From the NCBI GenBank assembly GCA_033558025.1, contig JAUCEF010000009.1:3410001-3474000 (forward strand): a stretch of DNA of 64,000 nt. Reading direction: 5' to 3'. The DNA comes from Phytophthora sp. 'mugwort'. Its lineage: Eukaryota; Oomycota; Peronosporomycetes; Peronosporales; Peronosporaceae. Shown piece after piece: positions 9,935-19,787 of the stretch (position 1 is the first letter of the stretch; every line of letters begins with the position of its first letter). Below the pieces are notes generated by a model. The model did not search any database and was not told the origin of the DNA. It was given only the letters and a program-made list of their open reading frames with translations. The position numbers and the translations under genes are program-made.

Positions 9935-12900
9935 TCACTCTTGTTCATTGTCGGCATCTCCTGCACACCCACTCAGCTGAAGCTCTCGTCTGAATTTCTT
10001 TTTTTTTTCGGGCACCGGCTTCCTGCCCCGATCGTCGCATAACGACTCTCTTCTCAAGGTTGGTAGGAATAGCTTGCCCGCAGTCAAAATCGTCATGCCA
10101 TATTTCAAAACACGTCTTGGCGAAACCCTTGTACTGCCGACGGATCTTGTTGCACAGCCAGCACCTCGCATCATCAACTGAACAACGCTCGCAGAAAAAG
10201 TCGTGGCGAACGACTTCATGTTGCGGTCCGTTCGCAGGAGCGCGCACACCTTGCACGATCGCTGCTGCCGTTTCTGGACGCCGCTAGTGACCCAGTCTTC
10301 CACTGCTCCAGCTCGTGCATAAGCCGGATAGTGGCGTGCGTCCGCCTGAGGCTTGAAGGTGGTGGAGTTGCCACGACTGCAACGAAATCAGCTCTCTTCA
10401 GCTGCAAAAGCTGGTATTGCAAAGTCCCGTTTCACTCACCGCGAGTCATGACGGTGGCTCCGGGAAACGTCATTGCCTCCTTGTACTAAATGTACGCATT
10501 CACCATCACCATGTCCACAAAGCCCAAAAACAAGCTCTTGTAATATTTCTTGAGCTTTGTGGACGTCTGGAGCGAGTACGTCTGCAGGCGGAGTTGATCG
10601 TGGACGTCAACTCCGCCCAACCAATTCTGGTAATCATTCACGGCTTCCGGACACGGCACCGTGATGCGCCCAACTTGCTTGATGATTCTTCCAATCGAAG
10701 ACGCAGTCAATACAGAGCCCGTGCACAAATACTGCACGGGCTTTCTGTCCCATCAGTGAAATGCAACCATGCTCGGGATAGCTACAGCGCGGGAAAACGT
10801 GAAAGTCCCGCGGGGAATGCCAGCGGGACGTGACTTGCGCTTTTCCTTGATATTCGTGTCATACCCGAGTCGGTTGGTCAGAATCATCCCAGTTGTATAG
10901 ACGTTCATGCGAAGTAGCTCAATAGCCAGCAAAATAGAAGAGTAAAATCTGTCGATTACGACTGAATGCCACAGGTGTCTCGGGTTGGGACCTAGCACGA
11001 TCTTCAGGGTTCGGATGGCTGCTGCGGCACCCGTCTTGTGATCAAATGCACTTGGTTAACCGTCAGTTGATCTTCGTTTCCCAGCATACATTTCAAATCT
11101 AGTATAATACGACATACGGTGTCCGATTCTTATGAAACGTCATATTATACGACATTGCGAAAAAGAGAAGAAAAAAAACGCACCTGTGACAGTACGCGGT
11201 TCTGGAGTCACACGTCATGAACATTTTCGATCCGTACCGATGCGGTTCGTCGGGCATGAACATCCTGGTAGTATTGCGCTTCGACGTCGATGGAAGCAGC
11301 CTTCGTCGAATGAAAACACGGCCAGCCCATCAAGAAGCGTTGCTGAATCATGTCGATGACCGGCCTTAGCTTCTACAGCTTGTCGCGTGTTCGGTCTGAC
11401 TCATTGTCAACAAAGGGCAGATCACGCAAAATGTCCTGCAACCGGTTCCTTGCCATGAACCGCCCAAAGTTGCCCGCAGGCACAGCACCGTTCTCCGATA
11501 TCGCCCAGTGAGCTGCGATTCGCCGTTTCTGCGGGCACAGCATACGCGCAACTAGTAATCCTATGGCGTGCAGAATCTTGTGCGTCTCGTAAGCCGTTTT
11601 TGACTTCAATTGTCGACATATTTGCTTTAGAGACTCTCGCTGACGTTCCACTTGGCGTCCACGAATACCTTCTGCACGCCGCGTAATCTGCTGGAACGCG
11701 TATTGGTGCGTCTCCTCGTTGATGTTGACCCACAAAGATTTAGGCATAAAATAAAAAAGTGTCGGTAGCAGTGAGTGACACACGTTGCGCAATTCAGTCA
11801 CAGGCTGCGCCTCCTCCATGTCAAGACCAGGGTACGCAGACACTTCTTCTTCAAACTCCGACGACACTGTAGTCCACTGCATGCCTCTTACTACCTCTGC
11901 CCACTGCTCCTCGGCACGCCTATCTAGCGGTCCGCTCCCCACTTGAATCGACCGCACGAAAGCTTCGTCCATTTCACCAGCGTCCTCCTCAGAGAGGACA
12001 CCGTCATCTTCATCACTCTCATCACGATTCGAACAACTACCATCTTTGTTCTCTCATCTACGTCCTCGTCGCTCTCGCCCGAGCTGAAACTCTCGTATGC
12101 GCCAGGTTCTCGTCCTCTGGTATGAAGTTTATGTCCTTCTTGGCTTGTATGTTGGGCCTCTGAGCTCGATTTACCGTGTCTGGTGCTGGCACCACGCTTT
12201 TGCCACCAAACGCCTCCGAAAACAATTGCATACCGGCTGTTGCGTCTTCGGTTAGACGCAACACGGCAGCCTCTGTCTGTGACAGATCGACGTCCGAGTT
12301 GTCGCTCGAAAATGCACCAAACAACTCTCGTACATTTTTCTGCGATAAGAGCACGCTAATGTCGATTTGCGACGCAGTAACATCCATCTCCTCTGTACTC
12401 TCGGTCTTGCTCTCCTCGTCCAAAGGCGCTTGTGCGTCGACCTCCTCCGCGCACGCTTGCTCGTTGCCCTCGCTCACAGCCACATGCACGTCTTCCTCCT
12501 CCGCGCACGCTTGCTCGTTGCCCTCGCCCACCGCCACATGCACGTCGTCCTGCTCTACGCTTGCTTGATCGCCGCCCTCACCCATAGCCACATACACGTC
12601 GTACTCCTCCGCGCATGCTTGCTCGTTGCCCTCGTACGCAGCCACATGCACACCATCCTCTTCCATGCTCGCTTTCTCGTTCAGCAACCCGGACTCGAAC
12701 GCGTACTGCATCACAGCCGCCTCACCTTCAAGCACGGTAGATCCATCAGGGCTGACGTACCCCCCCAGTCGTTCTGCAATCTAGTGAGACGCTTTGATTT
12801 CCATCCAGTCGCCGTCAATTGTCTCCAGTACTGCCTGAAGATAATGTCGCGGGCGAGCGACGCAACACCAGCTGATTTTATACGCTGTTCCGACCGAATG

Positions 12901-13055
12901 CGCGCCATTCGGCAAATATTAAATGAACGGTGTTGCGGTCGTGCAGTGCTGATGACTTTCTCGTGCACCTTTCCCCCACGCTCTATCCCGCTCTCTCTTT
13001 TTGCGCGACCCACCCTTGTCCCGTTTTTTTTCTTTTCTTCGTTTACCTGTCGCAC
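9935..13055 (-). pseudogene. piggyBac transposase, frameshifted
   Basis: Reading leftwards, an N-terminal domain (YWRQLTATGWKSKRLTRL, about 12770-12825) is followed by an acidic repeat tract, then the piggyBac core from 11972. The three DDD catalytic aspartates are still visible: FSFDEGC near 11310, HSVVIDRFYSS near 10960, and GGVDVHDQLRLQ near 10600. A C-terminal cysteine-rich block with CERC, CWLCN, C and H residues lies near 10080-10210. Frameshifts occur in a G run at about 12762, in the first catalytic block at about 11290, and after about 10450. An in-frame stop sits near 11060. An 85-nt gap at 11183-11099 has GT/AG ends and joins CAC AG to A TTT in frame, so it is probably an intron. 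The gene is dead but its catalytic residues survive, suggesting fairly recent decay. Confidence 0.85.
12430..12650 (-). repeat. 54-bp coding minisatellite in the piggyBac N-terminus
   Basis: About four degenerate copies of a 54-bp unit encode an 18-residue acidic repeat of the form DVHVAVxEGNEQACAEE. The best-conserved copies are adjacent at about 12445-12555. The antisense strand is also open across it, which produces a spurious 230-codon plus-strand ORF. Confidence 0.8.
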
Positions 13056-13165
13056 CTAATATTTCCTTTTTGACTTGATTAAAATATTGAATAATAATTC
13101 CGAGCCATTTTCTATTGTTATTCAAGTTATGTCGTACTATACGACATCGGGAACAGAGGGGTTAA

Positions 13166-13349
13166 TAGAGGCAATACAATAAAGGTCTGTTCGCCAGCAA
13201 CTGGATCTGGAGATGGACAAAATTTCCACGATTTTGATTGGTTGTTCTAGTGGTCATTACAACTTGACAACGAGATACAAATTTCCAATTTCGTCTCCAC
13301 CATCAGACGATGGAGACGGAAACGCACACCTAGAGATCCGCTTTACAAA
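13166..13349. other. Spacer between piggyBac and Harbinger transposase
   Basis: This short AT-rich stretch probably holds the 5' non-coding end of the Harbinger element. Terminal repeats were not identified. Confidence 0.4.
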
Positions 13350-14439
13350 ATGGAGGACGCTTTTGTCGCAGTCGTGACGCTGGTTGCTCAAACCACAGCA
13401 CTGACAGCTGTACATGCCCAAGATGGAGATGACGACAGGGTTAAGCAACATCGCACTGTCACGACGTTGCGCTTTGACATCATGCTGCAATCGGCCGCGT
13501 ACTCTTTCTGGTTTGAGACCAATCGTCGCTGCACAAGGAGCACCTTTCTCAGCCTGGTAAGTTTCCTTCGTGACCACGGAATAGGCTTCGCACGCTCAAT
13601 GGTCAAGCGGCACTCGTACGAGAAGAAAGTAGCTGCTGCCCTATATTTTTTTGGTTCTTTGGGAGGTTATCGAGGAGTAGGGGCAGCTATGGGTATGAGC
13701 CAAGGGTATTTGATGGAGATCGTCACAGAAGTTGTCCGCGTTTTGGTCAAGGTATCAAACAGCATCATTGCCTTCCCATCTAAAGTGCAGGAATGGCGTC
13801 GAATTGAGCGCGGGTTTGCATCCCGCCGCAACTATCCTGCGGTGGTTGGCGCTATTGACGGATCTCTGCTGCGCATTCAACGGCCTCACGACTTGAGGGC
13901 TTCTATTGCCGGAAAAGCTATCCGGCACTTAATCTTCAAGCGATCGTAACCTCTGACAAGCGCTTCTTCAGCATCGAGCTGCGTCCAGGATCGTTGTCAG
14001 ACCGCAAAGCGTGGAAGTATAGAGATATAGGTCGACATGTGCATGAAGTTATTCCTCCCGGAACGCATTTCATCGGAGATGCGGGGTATGCGTTGTCGCC
14101 TGCGTTGATTGTGCCGTATATGGAGCGAGAGGAGGAAGGGACGCTATCGCCGATGCAAAGGCGGTTTAATTTTCTGCATTCGAGCACCAGGATGGCAATA
14201 CAATCAACGTTTGGGCTGTGGAAGGGTCGATTCCGCATGCTGCAAGGTGTTCTTGACGAAGATTCTATCACGCGAACAGTGACGTAGTGACTGCTACGGC
14301 GGTGTTGCACAATTGCTTTGAAGGAGTTCATGACACTGCAGAAATCACCCCTTTCGTTGAGAACGACGAACCCCCTGAAGATGATGAGCTGGTGAGTTCC
14401 TCACTGCTCCGCCAAATCGGACTGCAAAAAAAGGAATGA
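13350..14439 (+). pseudogene. PIF/Harbinger transposase (DDE_Tnp_4), frameshifted
   Basis: The first ORF (199 codons) carries a helix-turn-helix-like region (KKVAAALYFFGSLGGYRGVG) and the first catalytic Asp in VVGAIDGSLLRI. A frameshift near 13890 leads into FYCRKSYPALNLQAIV. The second frame holds the second Asp (THFIGDAGYALSP) and ends near FGLWKGRFRML. A further frameshift at about 14284 continues to VVTATAVLHNCFEG and a stop at about 14439. The position where the family has catalytic Glu, just before TFG, is CAA (Gln) at 14201-14203. Length and domain order otherwise match full-length Harbinger transposases. It is inactive. Confidence 0.8.
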
Positions 14440-14546
14440 AAGTGCACGTCGTATTTTGTCGCTGAGTTTGTGATTCCTACGATATAAATACAAACCTACG
14501 CACTTGCATTGTTGCTACCAGTGTTCTGACTGAGTTGCTGGATAAG

Positions 14547-15631
14547 TTATCTGAAAATTACTGTCTGTGTGTTCAGGCTCTGTGTGAGGTCGTGCAATGA
14601 CTTCAACACCTCGTGTGTAGAGCAGGCCGTCGCTTCGTGAGAATCCATTGCATGCGGTGCCTTAGCAGCCTTGAAGGCCTCCGCAATTTCATGCATGCTG
14701 GAACTAATTGCTCTCATTCCCTTGCACACTTCACTCGACTTTCGTTTTCTCTTACCGTCACTGGTATGGTGCCACTCATCAGAACGTAGCTCTTCGGAAC
14801 TCTCTTACTCATGGTCATCGCTATCTTCGTCTTTTTCCGCGTCCTCTTCATGAGCTACTTCAGGATGTGGCTGGTGCCTGCGTGTTTCGTCTACTAAATA
14901 TAGCGGTGCCTCGTCCATCCCTGTCAAACCACCCTAGACATCGCACATCATCCCGAAACAAAGCGGCGGGTCCAGTGGCTTCTCAGTTGCGTTGCCCGTA
15001 TCGCGTTGACTGGTACGGTATGCTGTATAAAGCCTGTGCAAATGCTTTAGCTAAATTGCACAAAACAACGAAGATCAACAAACCACAACAGAAGTAATAC
15101 TCATCGGTCAATTGTCAACAACACAAGTCACCTTCGATTTGCATTGGATGGGTTTCACCAGTAAGCGCCCTTCGCGTGACGTTTCAGCTGCAACCATCTC
15201 CCACGTATCGGCCAGTTGCTGCGAGCTCCTTGTCCCTTTGAAGCGATCGCTCAAAGTAACGAAACGGGTCACTAGTAATGCGTTCGTAGTCCGTACCGTC
15301 CAGGCAAAGCTCTCCGACTTTTATGCAGCAGCTTTGACTGATCGACCACGCCGTTTAGGCGCTGCTGGAGGCGCATCCTTAAACTGCTCAGGGTCACGCT
15401 GGGCGATTTGCGACGCCGTCGCCAATGTGGCTGGGCAATGTCGACCTCGGTGCCGAGATCCCCCTCGTTGAAGTCAGACGTTTCCAAAGAGAGTTGACTA
15501 GCCTCGTTGACTACCTCAGGTTGAAGATCATCGAAAACACTGTCGCGAAACGCGCTGGGTACGGTTACGAAGGCAGCACTTTCAGTATCCACAGGCAATA
15601 AAAAAAATAAGACGCCTATGTCGAACACCAA
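14547..15631 (-). pseudogene. Harbinger second ORF, Myb/SANT-like DNA-binding protein, decayed
   Basis: On the strand opposite to the transposase, fragments in several frames form a protein: an N-terminal part from 15631 (TVPSAFRDSVFDDLQPE), a basic HWRRRRKSPS stretch, and a Myb/SANT-like block near 15150-15230 containing LADTWEMVAAETS. The C-terminal end near 14547-14729 contains MHEIAEAFKAAKA. Harbinger elements typically encode such a partner needed for nuclear import and end binding. Multiple frameshifts are present. The assignment is by position and motif style. Confidence 0.5.
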
Positions 15632-16011
15632 ACCATAGAGTAAACGCAGATTAGCCTCTTGAGGTCAACCTCATATACCAGCAGAAACCTTGCCGGACAC
15701 ATACCTGCTGGTTCTGCATTCCTCGTTGGTGAGTGCTCGCGGACAGACCCACTTGGTTTGGAGGCCCCAGCTCTCGTCAGGTAGCGCGGCATCAGTGGTG
15801 GGTCCTTGGCAACTGAAGGGAGAAGACGAACTGAAAAATTGCAGACGCGTGACACGCCGTAAACGTTTCTAATTGGCTCTAATGGAAGGCTGTTTCCACC
15901 TGGAGCTGGGGGGGGGGTAGCGGACGCGAACGCAATTTGAGACAAACTCCACTCAATTGTCCAGGTCCATTTGCTGGCGAACAGCCCCTTAGGGAATTCC
16001 CTCCATTGAAG
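15632..16011. other. Gene-free stretch with a G run
   Basis: No coding region is supported. A run of about ten G residues lies near 15907-15917. The sequence separates the Harbinger remnant from the tetraspan cluster. Confidence 0.5.
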
Positions 16012-16252
16012 AGGCCTGGCCATCATCGTCGTTGTGGGCACCATCACGTGCCGCAGGGGCGACAAAAAAATGTTTGCGACGGCTTCATCCTAGCGAGCGT
16101 GGCGGCCTTCACAGATATGCTGACGTTCGTGCTGTGGACCGTACAGGCGGGTCCGTTGGCAAGAAAACGAAACGTCACTGAGGACGTGTTCTTCCTGATG
16201 ACCGCGATACTGCACTACCCACTCGCGATATTCGTGTTCTGAAAGCACTGAA
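16012..16252 (+). pseudogene. C-terminal fragment of a tetraspan gene B copy
   Basis: About 240 bp align with the 3' half of gene B (about 21850-22085), including GCCATCATCGxC, CACCATCACGTGCCGCA, GCGGCCTTCACAG and GACGTTCGTGCTGTGGACCG. Indels and a stop inside the third membrane segment break the frame. It lies just outside the left arm and in the opposite orientation to the truncated B copy that starts at 16340, so this cluster edge is itself a rearrangement junction. Confidence 0.8.
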
Positions 16253-16339
16253 GGAGAATAGGATAAACAAATGACTTTCGTGCATAAAGCCTCCGATGGC
16301 CCAGGTGGTCCGTGTGTATAGATGTAGGAATGAACCGTG

Positions 16340-16654
16340 GTAGCCCTCGCATGTGGCGTATTCCGAGTACTTGGCCCACACCGTCTCGTTGATAGTGTTG
16401 AGGTCTTCGTAGCCAGATCCGAACTTGTAGTAGAAGCAGTGATCGATTGTGGTCGAACTGGAGTTGTGGAGCTCGCTGTCGATGCAGAAACTCATGAGTC
16501 CAGCCTTGAAGTTGGTGCTGGCGATCTCGCTAGTAAGCGCAGCGTTGACGGTGGTGTTCGCGGTCCACATGGGTAGGATCATGGCGACGGCGTTATAGAG
16601 CGTGGCGAAGGTGATCATGGCGATGGCGCCGTATCCGTGTTTCGAGATCGCCAT
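16340..16654 (-). pseudogene. Truncated copy of tetraspan gene B
   Basis: The first 105 codons are identical to gene B (from MAISKHGYGAIAMI to YATCEGY). The sequence then leaves homology exactly at the arm boundary and runs into unrelated codons (HGSFLHLYTRTT). Membrane segments 2-4 are missing. Its promoter and start are intact, so a short one-TM product could be made. It is best seen as a breakpoint-truncated duplicate. Confidence 0.85.
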
Positions 16655-16693
16655 GAGTTTGTATTATTTTGGTTTGTCTGGTTTGTGTGCCGA

Positions 16694-16709
16694 GAATTTG
16701 GGAATGAAC
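16694..16709 (-). promoter_or_regulatory. Inr/FPR-like core promoter of the truncated B copy
   Basis: This is the mirror image of the element at 21313-21328, a close match to the oomycete initiator plus flanking promoter region, 40 bp upstream of the ATG at 16654. Confidence 0.5.
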
Positions 16710-17346
16710 TACTGCGTATTCAGCAGTTCGTGCACGGTTCTGTAGTCGGTAGGACGGGGAACCGCGCCGACTTGGTAAGCGATGCTGTCTTGGCTGCAGA
16801 CTCAGTTGCAGCACTTGCAGTGATTACAAAGGAAATAACGATCCAATCACAGCGTAATCGAGCTGTACATGAATTTTCGTGCTGAAGCAGCCGCTCTGGC
16901 GTTGTGTGAACAAACAGGAACATATTGACTCCAATTTGCACTGTCGTCATAACCACTAAAATGACCATGCTATGATCTAGGTTTGAGGCTTCGTTTACGG
17001 TGAGCTCTTCGACATTGAGCCACCAGCGACGCACAAACGAAAACATCATCAATTCCTGGAAGTTACTCGTTATCTCCATAGCTCGCTCGCGTACGTCGTC
17101 TTAGTCGCTTTTGCTTACGACTAAGATTTACCCACATCTACATGGTTACCACTCGCCTAATACAGCCTCCGCTCGGATCGAGAACAGCCGGCAATAAGCG
17201 TGCTTACTACCATCCTGCGGTGATGAATGATTGCGTTAGCCTGGCCTGGATTCTCTTGTATCGAAAGCTCTTGACAGTGTTCAGTGGCAAGAGTGCAAGA
17301 AGTGACATAGCTGCCAGCCAAGATTTATTCGTGTACGCATGTACTG

Positions 17347-17362
17347 CCTCATTTTACAGTTT
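17347..17362 (+). promoter_or_regulatory. Oomycete Inr/FPR core promoter of gene A1
   Basis: CCTCATTTTACAGTTT matches the oomycete initiator plus FPR consensus (GCTCATTYBNCAWTTT) at all but two positions. It lies 54 bp upstream of the ATG at 17416, a usual 5' UTR length in these organisms. Confidence 0.65.
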
Positions 17363-17415
17363 GCTTTTCCACTGCAAGCAACATCCCAGTAACAAAAGTA
17401 CCACCTTCACACACT

Positions 17416-18240
17416 ATGGCGTTCAACAAGTTCGCGTTCGGGGCCATTTCCATGATCATCTTCGCCACGATTTACAACTTCGCCGCCTTCGTCCTCCCCA
17501 TGTGGAGCGTGAACAAGACGGTGAACCCTTCGCTCGTTTCGGACGTGGCTAGCACCAACTTCAAGGCCGGCCTCATAGGCTTCTGCGTCGATAGCGAGAC
17601 GACCAACAACACGTCGTTCGACCACTGCTTCTACTATAAATTCGGGTCCTCATACGACCAACTGTCGGTGCTGAATAGCGAGGTGTGGTCCAAGTTTTCA
17701 TCCGATGGTATCTGCAAAGGTTACAGCAATGCGGGCGATGTGAGCGATGCTGAACAGTTGGCGTACGCCACTGTCTTAGCGACTGCCGCCGGCATGGACG
17801 CGGAGCAGTTCGATGAGTTCTTGCACAAGTCGTGCGGTCTTTTGGGCATAGCCACGATGACATTCGGCGGCATGAGTATGACGAACGGCGTGATGGCGAC
17901 CATCGCGATGGTGGGCGCCATCACGTGCTGTAAGGGCAACAAGAAGTTTATCGGTAGCGGCTTCTTCCTGGCGACCGTGGCGTGCTTCACGGCAGCTCTG
18001 ACGTTCGTGCTGTGGGTGATGCAGTCGAAGCCGCTCCGACAGGAGGACGACGCGTCGTTCAAGGCGTCATTCTTCCTGATGATCATCGCGATGCTGCACT
18101 ACCCGCTGGCATTGTTCATGTTCTGGAAGTACCTGAAGCTCCAGCAGGAGTCGCAGAAGGAGCTGGATGAGGACCACATGACGTACACGGGAGTTGAGAC
18201 TCCCAAGCATGAGGACGCAGCCCCGATTAGCCTTGTCTAG
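17416..18240 (+). CDS. Claudin-like tetraspan membrane protein A1
   Basis: This single-exon gene encodes 274 residues. Hydrophobic segments lie at about residues 8-30, 143-172, 178-203 and 217-240, giving four membrane spans. A large loop between spans 1 and 2 holds a Trp just after span 1 (LPMWS), then AGLIGFC, then a second Cys in SFDHCFYY, and a third in GICKGY. Trp, Gly-Leu and two Cys in this order resemble the W-GLW-C-C signature of the claudin/PMP22 superfamily; that is an inference, as I do not recognise a named orthologue. N-glycosylation sequons (NKT, NNTS) also lie in the loop. The tail is charged and ends TPKHEDAAPISLV, differing from copy A2 only beyond the repeat boundary. It lies head-to-head with the truncated B copy and has a good Inr/FPR promoter. 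Confidence 0.85.
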   Translation: MAFNKFAFGAISMIIFATIYNFAAFVLPMWSVNKTVNPSLVSDVASTNFKAGLIGFCVDSETTNNTSFDHCFYYKFGSSYDQLSVLNSEVWSKFSSDGICKGYSNAGDVSDAEQLAYATVLATAAGMDAEQFDEFLHKSCGLLGIATMTFGGMSMTNGVMATIAMVGAITCCKGNKKFIGSGFFLATVACFTAALTFVLWVMQSKPLRQEDDASFKASFFLMIIAMLHYPLALFMFWKYLKLQQESQKELDEDHMTYTGVETPKHEDAAPISLV

Positions 18241-18707
18241 ATGCAGTTGTTGCTCTTTGCATGCATCCACATATATTTTCATTTCAAAATATCTTGGATT
18301 TGTTATGCTTCTAATATGATTAACTTCTTAGGTATTTTAAACGAGTCCTTCTCACGTTTTAACTCGGGGTCCACATTATCAGGTAGCGGGCAGCATACGC
18401 CGTGGTCCGACTTAGCAACTCAAAACTATAATAGCTGCCTCATATTTGTCGGTCTTACGCGTTAGAATCTTCTGTGATTGACTCGCTGGTTGACGTTCCA
18501 AGTTGGAACTCCCGAAAAGAAGATTTGTTTTATTGTTGTGCAGTTACTGTTAAAAAAAAACTGTCGCGAAACAAATACTCAGGGATATTATTCCTGGTGC
18601 TATTATACAGGCAGGATAAACGCTGACAGTTCACGTGTGAATCAAGCGAGTGGATTTTCTTCGACATCGCGTTGAGACTCGCGTCGGACAGATTGTTGAA
18701 GGGCACT

Positions 18708-18738
<31 letters not shown>

Positions 18739-18936
18739 GGCATGGCTACTGCGGTGATAAAAAGAAAGAATTTCACATTCCATCCCCTTGGGTTTGTTCT
18801 GTTTAACTCTGTAGATGGCTTGCCAACTTTGGTACATGTACGCCCGCGAACCACCCCGGCTGTCGTTCGCCTCCAAAATATATACCGAGTGATTATTATT
18901 CATCACATTCACCTCCTGCTACTCAGTCAAGTGTTT
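18191..18936. other. Left part of the palindrome spacer
   Basis: After the A1 stop codon at 18240, this non-coding sequence holds an A run near 18552 and a GT/G microsatellite at 18706-18740. No gene is supported. Confidence 0.6.
18706..18740. repeat. (GT)n followed by a 19-bp poly-G run
   Basis: A GT dinucleotide run passes straight into about 19 consecutive G residues. It lies in the loop between the inverted repeats and is a candidate replication-stalling or G-quadruplex site. Confidence 0.9.
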
Positions 18937-19119
18937 CTAGTGCTCGCTGTCAATGCAGAGTCCAGTCTTGAAGTTGGTATTGGCGATCTCGCTGGTGAGC
19001 GCAGCGTTGAAGGTGGTGTTTACGGTACACGTGGGCAGGATATGGCGACGGCGTTGTAAAGCATGGCGAAGGTGGCATAAGGCGATAGTGCCGTATTTAT
19101 CGTGCTTCAAGATCGCCAT
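18937..19119 (-). pseudogene. Decayed N-terminal fragment of gene B in the spacer
   Basis: Translation gives MAILKHDKYGTIAL, then, after indels, the NTTFNAALTSEIANTNFK stretch and CIDSEH. These align to the first 60 or so residues of gene B, with clear divergence and at least three frameshifts. It is older than the near-identical arms. Confidence 0.8.
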
Positions 19120-19434
19120 ACTTCTGCTGTGTGCTTCGTTTGATGTTGTGTTGCTGGCAAGATGGAGAGTGAAGTTGGATCATTTCAGTCGACCACCGAG
19201 ACGCGTATGCCATAAATCCAGCCAACATCGCCATGAGACTGCCAGCAAGCGGGTGGTAAGCAGCCTGCGCTCTAATAGCTGCTGTGGATTACGGGCTGGA
19301 CTCACCGCGAACGAGCGCCTCTTTTACTAATCGCGAAAGCGAAAAAGCTATTGAAAATATCCATACCCGACCGATGATTACCGTGGACGCGAGGACCTCA
19401 GCGTTGATAATCAATCGCACGAGATGGTGATTCA

Positions 19435-19548
19435 CCGGATCATAATATGATACGATCATATCGGTATGTAATGCATACTCTTGTCAAATCGGTTTAGCGC
19501 TCCCCGGATCATATTATGATACGATCATATCGGCTTATTAATGCATAC
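19435..19548. repeat. Direct repeat pair with internal palindromes
   Basis: Two copies (19435-19478 and 19504-19548) share CCGGATCATA(A/T)TATGATACG, then ATCATATCGG and, a few bases on, AATGCATA. Each contains dyads built on GATCATA and TATGATAC. They lie about 240-350 bp downstream of the A2 stop codon, in the spacer. Confidence 0.75.
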
Positions 19549-19787
19549 CGGTACAAGTACCACCTACGCTCTTCAGGATCACGAACAGCTATAACGCAGC
19601 AACTTACCGACTTGAATGATCAGAAACCCACAACTCAAGACATCTGTAAGACTACGTGACCAACATTGCAAGGAGATATTGAATTTGCAACGTAAGTACC
19701 CCCCGACTGACGACTGCGAAGAAAGGTCAATTTGTCAGTAGAGCAACCTTCTTTTGCGTTAGCGCTACTTATCTAGAACTATATGCC

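Larger units (their letters stand above)
9599..13165 (-). mobile_element. piggyBac element with intact ends
   Basis: TTAA at 9599-9602 and 13162-13165 flank a 3559-bp element. Its first and last 13 bp are perfect inverted repeats: CCCCTCTGTTCCC at 9603-9615 and the complement at 13149-13161. TTAA duplication and this TIR size are the signature of piggyBac. The word ATGTCGTA, in either orientation, recurs near the ends at 9621, 9645, 9744, 9786, 13129 and 13140, as expected of subterminal transposase-binding sites. It also occurs twice internally (11108 and 11148). The single coding region, on the minus strand, is broken. Confidence 0.9.
16340..18190. repeat. Left arm of 1851-bp inverted repeat
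   Basis: Every base x in this arm pairs with 38022-x in the right arm (19832-21682) with no indel found. Only two substitutions were noticed by eye: one synonymous change near 17562 and one near 18170. It contains a truncated B gene (-), an intergenic region and nearly all of gene A1 (+). Both boundaries are abrupt: after the gtagccctc word at 16340, and after the acacgg word at 18190. Confidence 0.95.

Noticed and set aside
12430..12650. Regular repeats resembling a CRISPR-like array
   Set aside because: The repeats are contiguous degenerate coding units without unique spacers, inside a eukaryotic transposase.
12367..13059. 230-codon plus-strand ORF over the piggyBac N-terminus
   Set aside because: It is the antisense of the 54-bp coding repeats, which are open on both strands because of their composition.
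13350..13460. Secreted-effector-like N-terminus (hydrophobic start then charged residues)
   Set aside because: It is the beginning of the Harbinger transposase frame. No RXLR or LFLAK motif occurs here or elsewhere in the window.
16720..17079. 119-codon ORF in the palindrome intergenic region, present in both arms (also 20943-21302)
   Set aside because: Both copies are open only because the arms are identical. It overlaps other ORFs and the promoter of gene B, and has no recognised motif.
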